Shown: positions 1 to 12,412, counted from the first letter of the stretch. The stretch: DNA of 64,000 nucleotides from Adiantum capillus-veneris (GCA_014529385.2 CM043946.1:35860558-35924557), one strand, 5' to 3'. A program made the numbers and translations. Notes: generated from the letters alone by a model not told the origin.

Positions 1-650
1 ACAAGACACTCAATTTTTCTACACAAAGGAGTCACTACCCTTTACCATTCTAGGCTGAGATTTTAAACAACGTTGCAAGGCATGACTGGTTTTTCATTAT
101 GGATAGATTCTTAGGTTACTTCTAGATTTTCATACCTCTAGATGATCAGTTTAAGACAACATTTATCAAACCATGGGGGTGCTTTGGTGCTTTACTTACC
201 ATAGGATGCCTTTGATTTGGTTAATGCATATGCCACCTTCATATATCAAAGGTGACTTGCTTGTTTTCAAATATTGGATGAAGAAGATCGAGCTTATTTA
301 CTAGGATGAATGGTATCACAAAGTTGTTTAAAGGCTGATGTAGAGAACATGAAGCCTCTTGTGTTGATAGAACACCCAATGAGTGCTCAAGGTTTGGCTT
401 CATTTGTGCATACATTGAAGTATTTTTCAAGGATCTTATGGATGCTTAGTCAATATGTGTATCCACTCCAAAAGATGAAAAACCAAGATCATGGTTTTCA
501 ATGGACTAAAGATGCATAGGAGGCTTTTGACAAGGTTAAGGATATTCTATGTCAGTTCCCTACCAAAGGAAATGCCTTTTGCTAGTTTTAATACTGCATG
601 CCAAGGTATGGCTCCTAGTAGTCATGGCTGCATGGCTTGTCTAAACCTCT
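1..650 (+). pseudogene. Decayed Ty3/gypsy reverse transcriptase to RNase H junction
   Basis: Read across frames, bases about 85-250 give the order expected for a Ty3/gypsy reverse transcriptase: a degraded 'FLDGFSGY' box (here FIMDRFLGYF), then DDQFKTTFIKPWG, then a frameshifted version of the MPFGL-NAPATF box near 205-240. Bases 400-560 read FQWTKDA, a stop, then EAFDKVKD, which is the segment between reverse transcriptase and RNase H. No frame is open for more than about 70 codons and the YxDD catalytic box is not visible, so this is a dead remnant. The left part lies outside the window. It may belong to the same element as the integrase at 2226-3494, but the 1.5 kb between them is unrecognised, so the link is an inference. 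Confidence 0.6.
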
Positions 651-2225
651 AGTGTAGATCAAGAGGCTAGAACAAGGTGTTGTTGAACGCTCTCTCTTTC
701 AAGGGAAAGAAAATCTTTCAAGCGCACGGCTCCACGCATTGGATACATCATTATTTCTTGTAGCTCTTGGCAAGGCCAATTCTCTATGAAATTTTGACAA
801 GGTTAATTCTTTTCTGCTTTGACATATGTATGTCAAAAAGGAACACTTGTTAGTTACGAGCACTCGGGATACGTTTTGTCTCATCTTTTTGATGAACTTA
901 TGCAAAGCGAGGCTTCTCTCAGGACATTTGATTTTCTCTTGGAGATCATATGACCCAAGCCACAATGGCATGTAGGGTACATTTGATAGCTCTCAATTTC
1001 TCAGTATATACAGCTACGAGCCACCTTCAAGCGACAACTACTCGTCTCCAAAGGGTGACTAGAGCTTTGCTAGACTTTATGTGAAGCAAATCTTCTCTTA
1101 TGTGCAAAGGTATTATCGATTGACTTTAGATCATCAATAATGGAACACATCTTTAGCACTATGTGGATATAAGCTCACAATTTTTGCAACGACAAACTGT
1201 GGTGTATCCAGACGAGTGTAATCATGCAAGGCACGTATAACAAAAGCTCACATGGTTGAGACTGTCATTGAAGCCAAGAGCTTATTATTCTATTTTTTTC
1301 TTGGTATGCATGGCATACTAGTATGATGGCCGTACAACACCCATCATTGCATATGCTTCCTCTATAGCACTAGTTACTCTGTCAAGGACAAGGTAAGTGG
1401 TTCAAGATGTGCCTTATGGTACCTCTCTCTACAAGAGCATTGTATAAGCACACTATTGCATGCTTATTGGATAAGCTATTACACATACATAGTCTACACT
1501 GGAGTATATGCAAGGGGCATACAACACATTAGAATAAGGGGTTTCCATAGCCTCGCATTCTCTCATTCTCTCTCTTTCCAACTTCTCTGCGGGAAAGGTG
1601 AAACTAGGCATGATTTTATAGAAATCTTTCTATGTCCATACGATAACAGGAAGGGCTAAGAGCCATCTATTGCCACCTATTTTGGAATGGCTAAGAGCCA
1701 TCGGTTTGTAATCCATCAGTGATTGCTTTCAAGATCGAACAATTCTATTCAGTTGAGTACCCCTCAATTCTAATGGACAAGCAAGAGTCTTGCCATTAGC
1801 AATTTTTTGGGTGTTATTTTAGCACTACACACTTTGAGTGTGAAATCAAGTTGAGTTTTTGAACATCTTAAACTCGTCAGGGCTTATCTCTACCAAGGTG
1901 TATAGAAGAAGCCAACATTTCAAGCAGCATGGGTGTTCACAAAAACCCAAGATTATGGACGATCTAGAAAAGATCTAGTTGTGAATACGATTCCAACTTC
2001 AATGGATATCCTATTTTATCTATAGCCCTAAGAGTATCTATATGAGTCTAGTTTTGGGACAAGACCCAACCCATGATTACTAAATCACTTATTAAAAGTG
2101 ATGGTCAATTCTTGGAATCTTCACACTTTCACTTTCAAGGAAAGAAGTCCATAAGCTGCCAAGGGCTCATGGATAATTTCAACTTCCAAAGTTGAATTAA
2201 GATACTGTTGGCTACTAGCTGAGCA
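651..2225. other. No recognisable gene
   Basis: Only short reading frames occur here and none resembles a known family. If the flanking fragments are one Ty3/gypsy element, this is where RNase H would lie, but I cannot recognise it. The phrase 'ctaagagccatc' recurs at about 1656 and 1687. Confidence 0.5.
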
Positions 2226-3494
2226 GTTTTCATACAAAAGTCTACTCACTCACTTCGTGAGAAAGTCATGTATGAATCCTATGATCCTCCCTATGCGGGG
2301 CATCAAGGAATTCAACCTACTCTTTGAGGAGTAGAAACATATTTCTATTGGCCTACCATGAAAGTGGATGTACAAGAGTATGTTTCAAAATGTGTGATAT
2401 GCCAAAAGACCAAGTATGATAGAGGGAAGCAACCTGGATTACTTCAGCCATTGTCCATTCTTAATTCACCATGGGAAAGTATATCCATAGATTTTATCTT
2501 TGGACTACACAAGTCTATCCATGGCAGTACGGGAATATGGACAATAGTCGACATGTTTAGCAAGAAAGCACACTTTATTCCTGTCAAAAAGACTATTAAG
2601 GCACACCAAATTGCAACCCTCTTCATATCACATATTTTCAAGCACCATGGATTTCCAATATCCATTGTGTGAGATAGAGATCCTAGAATGACTAGTATCT
2701 TTTGGAATTGTCTCTTTGAAAATCTAGGTACAAGATTGAATTTCTCTTTGGCCTATCACCCACAAATGGATGGCCAAATTAGTGAGATAGCCAATCTTAC
2801 AATTCTTGATCTACTAAGACTTGTGTTATAGAAGTAGATCTATACTCACAATGGGAGAAGTACTTACCTCTTGTAGAGTATGTGTACATTAATACTATCC
2901 ATACTACTACGAGAAAGGCACCTTTTGAGATCATAGAGGGAAGACCAAAAAGACCCTTGCTACTTAAAATACATGAGAAGGTCTTCGCTCCCGATGAGTA
3001 TAGTTGTGACCCACAAGAATATTTCCAAAAGATTAAGGAGGCTATATCCATCTCTCAAGAAAGGCAAAAAGATATTGCCGATAAGCACAAGAGGGCCAGG
3101 ATTGGGTCTTACTCAAGTTTCCCAAGGCTTGATTGAGGCAAACAATACGGGCTATCAAAAGTATTATGCTAAATTAGCAAAAAGATACTATGGTCCCTTT
3201 CAAATCTTGAAGCCAATCAATGACATGGCTTATCAGCTCAATTTGCCCAACCATTGGCTCATACACAATGCTTTTCATGTGAGCCTACTCAAGCCTTACA
3301 AAGGAGAGCCACCAACAAACCCAATTATTGAAGACCCCCCAGAAATTCAAGATCAAGAAGAGGTGCCACAACCCGAAGCTATCCGACAGTATCTTATTAA
3401 GTTCAAAAATTATCCTTTTGAAGATGCTAGATGGATGGAAGCAATACAACTTAAGGATATTATGAACCTTGTCAATGCTTACATGCTACATTAG
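2226..3494 (+). pseudogene. Chromovirus-type integrase with C-terminal chromodomain remnant
   Basis: The zinc-binding N-terminus is visible around 2270-2440 (YAGHQG, then CVICQKTKYDRGKQPG, the HHCC finger). The catalytic core follows: SIDFIFGL holds the first Asp, DRDPRMTSIFW at about 2668-2705 the second, and the DGQ...EIAN region near 2770-2800 replaces the Glu box. The last part (2973-3494) reads YYGPFQILKPINDMAYQLNLP and then YLIKFKNYPFEDARWM, the end of a chromodomain. A TGA follows the SIV of the core, and further stops and frameshifts fall around 2300, 2830 and 3130, so it cannot make protein. The closest relative in this window is the integrase at 53904-55199, - strand. Confidence 0.85.
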
Positions 3495-3845
3495 AGGAAG
3501 CAAATGTAAATTTTTCTTTTAAACGATCGATGTTTTTGTCTTATAAGACTAATTCTCTTTTTATTGTGCACAAATTTAAGTAGTATGCATGCTTAGAATC
3601 ATGTTTATGACGACGACGTCTCTCAAACACCTAGTAAGATTTTTCACTCTACTTTGGGAGAATGAAATGGACTCAAGAGCAGACATGCTTGTGACAGCTA
3701 AGTCTCCCAAGCCCCAAATGGATTAGTCATCCATCTTGGAATGACGTCGTAGGGTAAAAATGGATCCTCTACCCGCTAAAAAACATAGACTGATGACTAA
3801 GGCTTTATCTCTTGTACCTCATAGTCGACGATGACTATGATTTCA

Positions 3846-3870
3846 AGAGAGAGGTAATGTCTTTCCCAAA
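3846..3870 (+). promoter_or_regulatory. Polypurine tract and start of a 3' LTR
   Basis: 'CAAGAGAGAGGTAA' is followed directly by TGTCTTTCCC at 3858. The same arrangement, ATTTCAAGAGGGGGGTA then TGTCAC, borders the 3' LTR at 48064. I take 3858 as the first base of the 3' LTR of the element containing the integrase at 2226-3494. The LTR's far end could not be fixed and no 5' copy is in the window. Confidence 0.5.
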
Positions 3871-4140
3871 TGATTTTCTCATATTAAATTGACCATTTAA
3901 TGTGAGAGAATAAACGGGAACAAGAGTTAGAATATGGACATGTGCTTATGGATCTATCTCAGCATGAGACCAAAGTCAATGGGTCCAAATGAGAGATGGT
4001 ATGTCACAGAGAAATACTAGCTAATGGAGCTTGAAAGACCTCAGAGTTATCTTCATTAAAGACCTCCAAAGGTTAGTGTTAAGAGTCCTTAGACCTAGGA
4101 CCTTAGGCAAGCTAGGTTTGAGCTTGAGGTGGAAACCCGG

Positions 4141-4290
4141 CCCAAGCTTGAGGTGCTTGTTGTCTAAGGTGCTTGAGGTGCTTGTCGTGCTTTCTGACTA
4201 AGGTGCTTAAGGTTCTTGTCATGCTTTATGATTAAGGTGCTTGAAATGCTTAAGGTACTTGGGGCCTAAGGTGCTTGAGGTACTTGAAGT
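4141..4290. repeat. Degenerate tandem repeat, unit AAGGTGCTTGAGG
   Basis: About ten imperfect copies of AAGGTGCTTGAGGTGCTTG-like sequence are strung together, some spaced by GTCRTGCTTTMTGA. The array is imperfect and non-coding. It probably lies inside the LTR that starts at 3858. Confidence 0.8.
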
Positions 4291-4683
4291 CAAAGCAAGG
4301 CCTACAAAGGAAGGGTCGATCCATGAGAGTAGGGGATGGGGTTGAGTGACCACTCCCTCATCCGAAGGGCACCTCTTGCTCAAAGAGGCAAAAGGGACAC
4401 ATGTCAAGCCCCTAGCTAGGTTTCCCTCATGGTGTGCCTAAAGCATATTGGTTGACCCTTAGAGAGGTCCAATGATAATTTACCTAATTAAATTAATTGT
4501 TTAAGCATTTATCAAGCCCTCTTTCTCAAAGGGGAAGAGAGGACACTTGTCCAGGGGCTACCTCTATTGCTAGTTGTGACCAAGGGTGATTAGCTAGTCT
4601 TGAGAGAGCCAATGAGCCACAAGCACGAGCTAGAAGAGGGGTCGACTATGCAAGTAGAGAACTAGCTTGACTTGGGTATACTC

Positions 4684-4684
<1 letters not shown>

Positions 4685-4736
<52 letters not shown>

Positions 4737-4770
4737 ACACACACACATGTGTATACACACACACACACAC
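4685..4770. repeat. 38-base C homopolymer followed by (CA)n
   Basis: Bases 4685-4722 are an uninterrupted run of C, followed by (CA)n to 4747, GTGTATA, and (AC)n to 4770. The C run could form an i-motif, and a G-quadruplex on the - strand, or it could be a sequencing or assembly artefact. Confidence 0.95.
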
Positions 4771-5835
4771 TCACACACTCATTGTGTGAAGTGCTAAGTG
4801 CAAGAACTTCATCTCCTTCTTCAAGCTTGTTGAGAAGTTGAGAGCCTACACCAACACTCTTGGCTATGGAATGCAAATCTAACCAAGATCCATGCTTCCA
4901 TGCTTAAGCTTGTCATCTTATTCATGATCATTACTATGTGATTATGCTATGCTAAGAAACAAGAGTGATGATAAGTAATGAGCTATTTAGTTATCGTAAG
5001 AATGCTTCTTTTTTCTCTTCCCTGCCCTCATTCCCTCCTGGCTCTCTCCACCTTCGAAGGTGTTTGAGGTATTGGAACTGAGGTTGGGGACAAGTTAAAG
5101 CTTTCATTTAGCTAAGTTACAGGCATAATTGTGGTGCATGAAGCTCTCTATCTTCATTGCACCATCAAGGTCTCAAGGAACACAAAGCTTGTATTATACC
5201 AAGTCTCTCTTTATGGGAGCATTTATAATACAAAAGCCTTTTGGAGGGGGGACTGACTCCACATAAATCGGGTCCTCAACTGTTGTCAAGTTCTCTAATT
5301 CTCTCTCTTGCAAAGCATTGTTCATGCCAAGTTAATTAATTATCATGGTGATGCTTCTACATCTAATCAAGTTCACCCTCTATTTCTCAAAGTAGTCTCA
5401 TAAATACGCTCGCTATAGTTCTCTTAATTCCTCTATTCTCAATGTTCATAGGCCATTTTCATTACAATCCGTGAAACACTACAATTTGTTGCGTACCATC
5501 TATGTAGTGAGGGGCAATGGAAGAGCAAGACACGACAAATTCATATGCTTTGATATCAACCTCTATGACTTGCACCATGCCATTTAGTTGATCTATTGAA
5601 GGGGAGACCAAAAAGGTGGGACGAGATATTTAAGTTGCACAAGGTCCAAAGGACTTTTAGAAACATAGCAAAACTACTCAGCTTTCCATGAAAACCAAAA
5701 CAAAAAAACCATTTCAAGTAAATGCAATCCTCTTAAATAAGAGGAAAGATAAGCTCTGTTGTATGGTTGGGTGCGTTCAACCACTCTCCTCTCACCTTGC
5801 GAGTAGCCTAAGGGCCCCCAATGTTGGCATCGTCA
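4771..5835. other. No recognisable gene
   Basis: Unique-looking, AT-rich sequence with no frame I can assign. Part may be the remaining 3' LTR of the upstream Ty3/gypsy element, and the last ~100 bases may be the start of the LINE 5' leader. Confidence 0.4.
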
Positions 5836-5851
5836 TCTCTCTCTCTCTCTC

Positions 5852-5888
<37 letters not shown>

Positions 5889-5929
5889 ACCACTCTCTCT
5901 TTTTCTTTAATCTCTCTCTCTCTCTCTAG
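5836..5929. repeat. (TC)n, 32-base C run, then (CT)n
   Basis: (TC)8-9 at 5836-5852 is followed by 32 C at 5853-5884, then CT-rich sequence to 5929. It lies upstream of the first LINE reading frame. A (CT)n-plus-C-run of the same polarity also borders the 5' end of LINE-2 (13902-13934, reverse strand). Confidence 0.95.
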
Positions 5930-6126
5930 TAGACAACAGTTCACTCTTTTGACCATAACTCGCTCATTTGAACTCCGATTTAGGTTATCTATAGCCTCAA
6001 TTGAAGAGAACGAAGCCCTCTATGCATTGATTTAAAGACAAAAATTTTCTGTGCAATGGAAGGCTTTGCTGTAATAGCATCTCAAAACTGGAAAAACTAT
6101 CAAAACTTTTCATTTTTGTTGCCTAC

Positions 6127-7070
6127 TTGAAGTCAATGTCAAGCAAAACTCGCAAGGGTGGGAAATCCACACTCGCCATGGAGAATGATGCAAAATCTCC
6201 AAGGAATTTGGATGCTAATCCAACCACATCGTCTACAACAACGGAAGCAATGATCATGGCTTACTTGGTCTCATTACAAGAAATCGTCAACAAGCAAGGT
6301 GAAGAGTTGCGCGCACTTGCAATGGAGAATGGTACTTTAAGAGTTAACGTTGTGGAGAATTAGCACCTCAAGAAGGTTCTTGAAATGCAAACAACACGCT
6401 TGATGCATCTTGAGGATGAAGTTCAAGAATGTAAGTGATCTCTTGTTGGCATGAATGTATTGAAAGAGCGCTTGAGCAAACTTGAGAGTGATCATGTATT
6501 GAAAGAGGAAACGATAGATACAATACGACATGATGTATGTGAGATGAGAAATACATCCAAATCATGGTCTGATGTATGTAAGGATAATGTGGTTTCTACA
6601 TCTCCTATCACGCAAGCCATTGTCCAAGCAAAGAATGTAGAGAATGTGGACACTCAAGAATTGCAAGAATGAAAAAAACGCTCAAAGAATATCGTCATTC
6701 GTGGAATCGAGGAGGAAAGCATGAAAACACTCCAATCTCTTGCGGTTTCTATTGAAGAGTTTTTTGCTACACACTTTGGCATGTCTAGAATCATGGCTTA
6801 TGGTGCACATCGAGTTGGAAAACAAGGAGTCCCTCGCTCGGGAGAAATACCTATTGTATGTACCATGGCTGATGAGATGAAGAGAAAGATCATCGTTGAC
6901 AATAATTGGATCTACCTCATTGGAAACGGGTTGTAATGTATATGAGGATCACACTCTTATGCAACAAATTGTACGTCGCAAAGCATATGATGAAAGAAGC
7001 AAGAAGGTTAAGGTGTCATCTCAAGAAGAAAAGTCACTTGAGGAGGATGCAAGTCCACCCAACAAATAGG
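6127..7070 (+). pseudogene. LINE-1 ORF1: coiled coil plus RRM-like nucleic-acid-binding protein, broken
   Basis: The first half reads as a charged heptad-rich segment (LVSLQEIVNKQGEELRAL, later LKERLSKLESDHVLKEE) typical of an ORF1p coiled coil. After a stop near 6670 comes KNIVIRGIEEES at about 6690, the first strand of an RRM-like domain, and AYGAHRVGKQG at 6800-6835. This is the L1-type layout (trimerising coiled coil, RRM, C-terminal domain). I see no CCHC knuckle in it. Stops near 6362, 6438, 6670 and 6934 break the frame. The protein would coat the LINE RNA as a chaperone. Confidence 0.65.
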
Positions 7071-7104
7071 GACACATGATCTATGAGACCAACTCACGCT
7101 TGCG

Positions 7105-7990
7105 AATAAGCTTTTGGAATTGTAACGGGTATCCATGGAATGCGGGAATTGGCATTGATGAGCTTACCAATGACTCCAATGTGATACTTCTTGTCAAAAC
7201 ATGGGAGCATGATGCACAATGAATTCTTGGATTTGACAAATACAATGTGCATTCTTTGATGTGGGCCAAAAATGCAAAGCAACGAAGAGGCCAAGGAGGC
7301 ATTACATGTATGACCAAAAAGGGTTTGAAAGATGTTTCCATTGTCAAAGAAGATAAGTATAAACGCTACTTATTGCTGAAAATCAACCCACCAAATGGTC
7401 AAGTCATGTTTGTGGCTGGTTGCTACATTCCTCACTATGACTCCAACTTTTATGCTCGCTTGGATATGCATAGAGATCAGCCCTTTGTTGAACTAGAGGA
7501 AGACATTGTCCATTACAAGGACCAGGATGAAGTCACTGTCTTTGGAGACATGAATGCTTGCACAAATACGTTACAACACGACACACAACAAGTCGACATG
7601 CTGCATGTCTCAAGAAGAATGGATGCTTCATACATGTATAATCAAAGTTCTAATGATGCAAAAGAACTGGATCACTATGGAAAGTCACTTCTACATATGT
7701 GCAATAGTACCGGAAGGCTCATTGAAAATGGCATATCTCTATGGCAAGACACCAATGAATTTACATGTAGAAAGCACAATGGTGATAGTGCGATTGACTA
7801 TATGTTGTTCTCAGAAGCCACTCTAGAATGCATACAAAGCTTTACACTTGGTGAATGGAATCCGGAATCGGATCATAGGATGTTATGTATTGACCTCAAG
7901 TGTGGTAAACGGCCTGAGTATGTAGCTTCCAATCATTATGTGAATCATTTGTACCTACGTCTAGACTTCAAACGAGCACTTATATAGGCT
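7105..7990 (+). pseudogene. LINE-1 ORF2 N-terminus: apurinic-type endonuclease domain, broken
   Basis: SFWNCNG near 7110-7130 is the first conserved box. LLVKTWEHD at about 7185-7210 is the box that normally reads QETWE, so the metal-binding Glu appears replaced by Lys. FGDMNA at 7540-7556 carries the Asp and Asn of the catalytic box, AIDYML at 7792-7808 and SDHRML at 7868-7884 are the final boxes. A stop follows HDAQ near 7220. The domain nicks target DNA to start target-primed reverse transcription. With the Glu change and the stops this copy is dead. Confidence 0.8.
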
Positions 7991-7993
7991 GAT

Positions 7994-10430
7994 ATGGTGG
8001 ACCAAATGGTAAGCATGATAGAGCATCAAGAGAGCCCAACATTAGAATGCAAGTGGAAAGTTTTCAAAGAAGTAATTTTCTCTTGTGCGAAGGAATGCTT
8101 TTCAGTAAAACACATGTCTTGCAAAAGGTCTAAGAAGGGTAGCACCAAGAAGGAATGGTTTGACATGGAATGTAGTCAAGCCCGAAAACACTTGCTAAGA
8201 TTGGATGCAAGCAAAGACAAGGAATTTTACTTGGAATTTTCACACACATACAAAGCACTTGTTCAAAAGAAGAGGAGAAGGTGGGAAGTCATAAAACAAC
8301 TTCTTTTAGCGCAAGAGAAAGCACATGCATGTGGCAAGTTTTGGCAAAATGTAAAAGGCAAACGCGTTGAGAGCTTTGGTGACTTGACTCTTGAGGATAT
8401 GTATATACATTGCAAGACCTCTTTGAGCAACCCAATGTTGATAAGGTGGAGTGTTGTAGCTCCCTTCCATTTATGCCTCCCTTCTTTACTATTGAAGACA
8501 TATGCCGCGTGCTTGAGAAACTTGCTGCTCGCAAGGTAGGGGACCTTCAAGGTGTCAAGGCTGAAATGATTAAATGGACAACAAGAAAATACGACATTGG
8601 ATATTTGATATGTTCAACCTTGCACTTCAACATGGCATGCCTCATGATTGGAGTGACAATTGGATCAAACCTTTGCACAAAGGAGGAGATGTAAACAATG
8701 TGAACAACTATCGCACTATAATGCTTGGTTCTTTGATGGCAAAGTTATTTGGATGTATCATGGAGATGAAGATAAGTGAATGGGTTGAAAAGAATGGCAA
8801 AAGTGCGCTTGGCCAAGCACATTTTCAAAATCATAGCACTATTGATCACCTTGTCACTCTTCGTGTTCTTATGGAAGAGTCTCGATTGAAAGGAAAAAAG
8901 TTGTATTGTTGCTTTGGGATTTTAAGAAAGCTTTTGACATGGTACCGCGAGGAAATCTTTGGAGACGTATGCAAAGCCTTCAAGTGCCGAGGGAATTTAT
9001 GCATGCAGTCTTTCGCATCTACCAAAAAGTACTATGTCGACTACGCATAGGAGATGGAATTTCAGAAATTTTTGCAAGCACCATTGGTTTCAAACAAGGA
9101 TGCCCACTTTCCCCAACCCTATGTGGGCTACTCATTGATGAATTAAAATGCATGGTTCTTGATTTTATGCAGCAAGAAGGCATAGAAGAGGTTAAGATCG
9201 GAAATGCGGTGATCATGCTTTTGCTTTATGCCGATGATGTAGTGCTCTTGGCACATACCTTAGAAGATGCACAAAAGCTTATGAGTGTCTTGGAATGCTT
9301 TTGCCTACATAGCGGGCTAACCATGAATGGATCCAAAACCAAGGTTATGCTTGTAAAGACCGTCAATGATGAAAATCCATGCATTGTATACAACAATGAG
9401 CAACTTGAAGTGGTAGATCACTTCAAGTACCTTGTCCTTGAAGTTCCATCCAATCATAAATGGAAGGATTGTGCAATGTGTCACTTGGAAGCCGGAAAGA
9501 GGGCTTATTATGCATTTGAGAACATGTGCAATGCTGGAGAGATCAAGTGTTGGGCTCTCAAAAAGTACACCGGTGCTTCTTTATGGAGTGGAGGTGTGGG
9601 GTGGAAGCATCGAGAAGTCTACTTGGAAAGAGTTTGAGAATGTCCAAAAGTGTTTTCTCACCAACTTTCTCCAAGTCAAGACACAAACACCCTACATGCT
9701 CTTACTTCTTGAGTCCGGATCGCTTCCCATTGAGGTTTTGGGCATGCAAAGGGTTGTGGAGTACATGCTTAAGACACAAAGTAGCCCTTTGTATCGACTT
9801 CCTAGAATCGCATATGAAGCAAGTCAAAAGGTCCAAAAGGAATGCAAGAGCAAAATACTAAGTTCGGGGTGGATGCTTGACATCAAGAAATGGTTTGGAA
9901 GATGGGATGCATGTCACTTGGTCAAGGATGCGTCGATCGACTCCCAAGTTAATGAGGCCTTCTTACAACGCCAATGTATCTCGGCTTGGGAGAAATCCGA
10001 AGGTTCTCGCTTCAGCCATTACACCACACACGTTGCCCCAAACTACAAATCTCTCTTCTTCTCTGAACGAGGTAACCGAACCCATCCCTACATCCTTGAG
10101 CCCATCCCATTGAGTGTGATCCACACCATTGCCTCCATTCGTCTTAGATCCCATTCTCTACACTGCGAGACAGGACGTTGGGGCACTGGCTAGGAGTCTC
10201 ATCAACTTTGCACCTTATGCCCTCGTCAAGTGCGAGAGAGTGAGTACCACACACTACTTGAGTGCTCAACTTTTGACCACATTAGGTCCTCTTTTCCCCA
10301 TATATTCAGCCATGAGCTCTCCCTATATACCTTTCTCTCCCAACCACGATGTGGACTCTTTGTTGCGACACTCATTTCAGCCATTTTTGAGCATCGAGAG
10401 TCACTTATGACCTCCACTCACACCACGTGA
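7994..10430 (+). pseudogene. LINE-1 ORF2: reverse transcriptase and C-terminal zinc knuckle, broken
   Basis: Recognisable boxes in order: PPFFTIEDICRVLEKLAARK (about 8475-8535), FKKAFDMVPR (8920-8950), FKQGCPLSPTL (9090-9120), and the catalytic LLYADDVVLLAH at 9220-9255, which is intact. Later come LEAGKRAYYAFENMCNAG (9487-9540), LQVKTQTPYMLLLLESGSLP (9671-9730) and the knuckle ending in RESEYHTLLECSTFDHIR (about 10230-10285). At least five frameshifts and a deletion near 9570 separate them. The family is L1-like. ORF2 normally both nicks DNA and copies the RNA. Confidence 0.88.
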
Positions 10431-10450
10431 CATGTTCATTTGGTCCCATT

Positions 10451-10464
10451 GGTCATATTTGACC
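10451..10464 (+). promoter_or_regulatory. LINE-1 3' tail hairpin
   Basis: GGTCATATTTGACC forms a 5-bp stem with a four-base loop, 20-30 bases before the simple-repeat tail. The same hairpin lies at matching places in LINE-2, LINE-3 and LINE-4. The base before the stem is T rather than A, so the sixth pair seen in the other copies is lost. Confidence 0.6.
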
Positions 10465-10481
10465 TCTGAGGACAATAATAG

Positions 10482-10537
10482 AGCTATCTATCTCTCTCTC
10501 TCTCCTCCTTGTTGGCCAATAGCAATGGAGAGTAGCT

Positions 10538-10574
<37 letters not shown>

Positions 10575-10634
10575 TTGTCGGCCAATAGCAATGGAGAGTA
10601 GCTAGCTCTCTCCCTCTCTCTCTCTCTCTCTCTA
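10482..10634. repeat. LINE-1 tail: TATC and (TC)n with a duplicated 36-base spacer
   Basis: The LINE end GACAATAATAGAGC runs into TATCTATC and (TC)n. GGCCAATAGCAATGGAGAGT plus AGCTAGC then appears twice (from about 10515 and 10580), each copy followed by a new (TC)n run. The two copies differ by few bases, so this tract arose by duplication of a spacer-plus-microsatellite unit. Confidence 0.85.
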
Positions 10635-10667
10635 ATGTGGACAAAAAATCCAAGCTAAAAAAGAGGA

Positions 10668-12412
10668 CAAGGAGGTGTGACATTTATGATGACGAAGTGA
10701 TTGGAAGACTATGTGTTTATCATCAAATAGGACAAGCATAAACACTATATATGGCTAAAAATAATGACACCAATTGGCACACCCACTTTTGTGACAGGTT
10801 GTTACATTCTTTGACATCATGACTCCAACTTTTTGCTTGCTTGGACAGAGATCAACCATTTGCCGTTCTAGGGGAAGACATTGTTTGCTTCAAGGATAAG
10901 GGTAGAGTTACTGCCTTGGGTAATTTAAATGCATCCACAGGAACTTTGCAACATGACCTACAACAATTTGATATTTTGCATTTATCAAGAAGGGGACTAT
11001 ATGATGTACCCATGTATATCCAAATATCTAATGATAAAAAAAATTGGATCAATATGGAAAGTCACTCTTACATATGTGCAATAGCACCAAAATGCTCATT
11101 GCAAATGGGCTATCTTTATGGAATAGCACCAAGGGATTTACATGTTGAAAATACAACCGAGATAGTGTGGTTGAGTATATGTTATTTTCTAAAGCCATCT
11201 TGGATTGTATACAAATTTCTACCCTTGGTCAATGGAATCCAAAATCACATCACAAGACTTTACATATTGATCTCAAATGTACAAAGAACCCACACATGTA
11301 CACTCCAACCATAGCTTGGGCTAAACATCTTTGTGCATAGACTTAAAACAAGCATGTACATATATTGACATGGTTGAGTAAATGTTATGGAAGACGGAGC
11401 TCCAAAATGATCGAACACTAGAATAAAAGTGGAGAGATTTCAAACAAGTCATTTGATTTTGCCAGAGGAATGCTTTGCTATGAAAAACATGTCTCTCAAA
11501 GGCATAAGTAAAGGTAGCTCAAATAAGAATTGGTTTTGATACGGAATGTAAAGAAGCATGGAATTACTTGATGAGATTAGATGCAAAAAAGATAAGGAAG
11601 ACTATCAAAAGCATCTACATGCATACAAAACACTTCTCCAAAAAAAGAAAAGAAGGTGGGAGGACAATCAACAATTTTTTCAAGCTCAAGAGAACACACA
11701 AGCATGTGGTAAATTTTGAAAAAATACAAAGGGCAAGCATGTTGAGAATTTTGATGACTTGACTCTTCTGGAAATGTATATGCATTGCAAGAACCTATAT
11801 GAACAATAAAATGTAGGGACAATGTTGTTTCATGGATATCTTTCATGTGTGCCTTCCTTCTTAACCATTGGAGATGTATGTAGAGGGCTTCAAAAATTTG
11901 CTGTTGTAAGGAAAGAGATCTTCAAGGTATCAAGTCCAAAATGCTAAAATGGACAAGCCAAGAGGCACATTGTTGGACATGTGATATGTTTAACCTTGCA
12001 TTTCAAGATGGTATGCCTCATGATTGGAGTACAATCTAGATCAACTTTTTCCATAAAGAGGGAGATATGAACAATGTAAACAACTACTGGACTATAAAGG
12101 TTGGTATTCTTATGGCAAAGATGTTTGATGTGTCATGGAAATGGAGATAAGTCAATGGGCTAAAAAGAGTGACAAACGTGCGTATTTTCAAAAACATTAT
12201 GGCACCATTGGTCACCTTGTCAATCTTCAAGTTCTCATCAAGGAAAGTTAGTTGAAAGGTAAAGGATTGTACCATTGCTTTGTGGCTTTCAAGAAAGCTT
12301 GTGATATGGTTCCACAGAGAATCTTTTGAGACGTATGGAGAAATTCCACATGCCAAGTGAATATATGCTTGCAATTCCTCGTATTTATGAGAAGGTGATG
12401 TGTTGAGTACAT
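10668..12412 (+). pseudogene. Older, heavily decayed copy of the LINE-1 family
   Basis: From 10668 the sequence can be aligned to LINE-1 from about 7300. 10841-11314 reads DRDQPFAVLGEDIVCFKD and ALGNLNASTGTLQHD, parallel to the LINE-1 endonuclease frame at 7461-7570. Further on, 11800-12400 keeps the PSFLTIGDVCRGL and KKACDMVP patterns of the reverse transcriptase start. It stops near 12412, just after the 'RIYEKVM' position and before the YADD box, so the 3' part is missing. Stops are dense. Confidence 0.8.

Larger units (their letters stand above)
5930..10490 (+). mobile_element. LINE-1: near full-length, inactivated non-LTR retrotransposon
   Basis: The order is 5' leader, ORF1 (about 6127-7070), ORF2 with endonuclease, reverse transcriptase and C-terminal zinc knuckle (about 7105-10430), and a short 3' tail ending in TATC and TC repeats near 10490. 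Proteins match LINE-2 and LINE-3 of this window almost residue for residue, allowing for many frameshifts and stops. The 5' boundary is not defined; CT and C tracts lie immediately upstream. No target-site duplication was found, because both ends sit in simple sequence. Confidence 0.85.

Noticed and set aside
4646-4876. - strand frame with a Gly run
   Set aside because: Produced by the C homopolymer.
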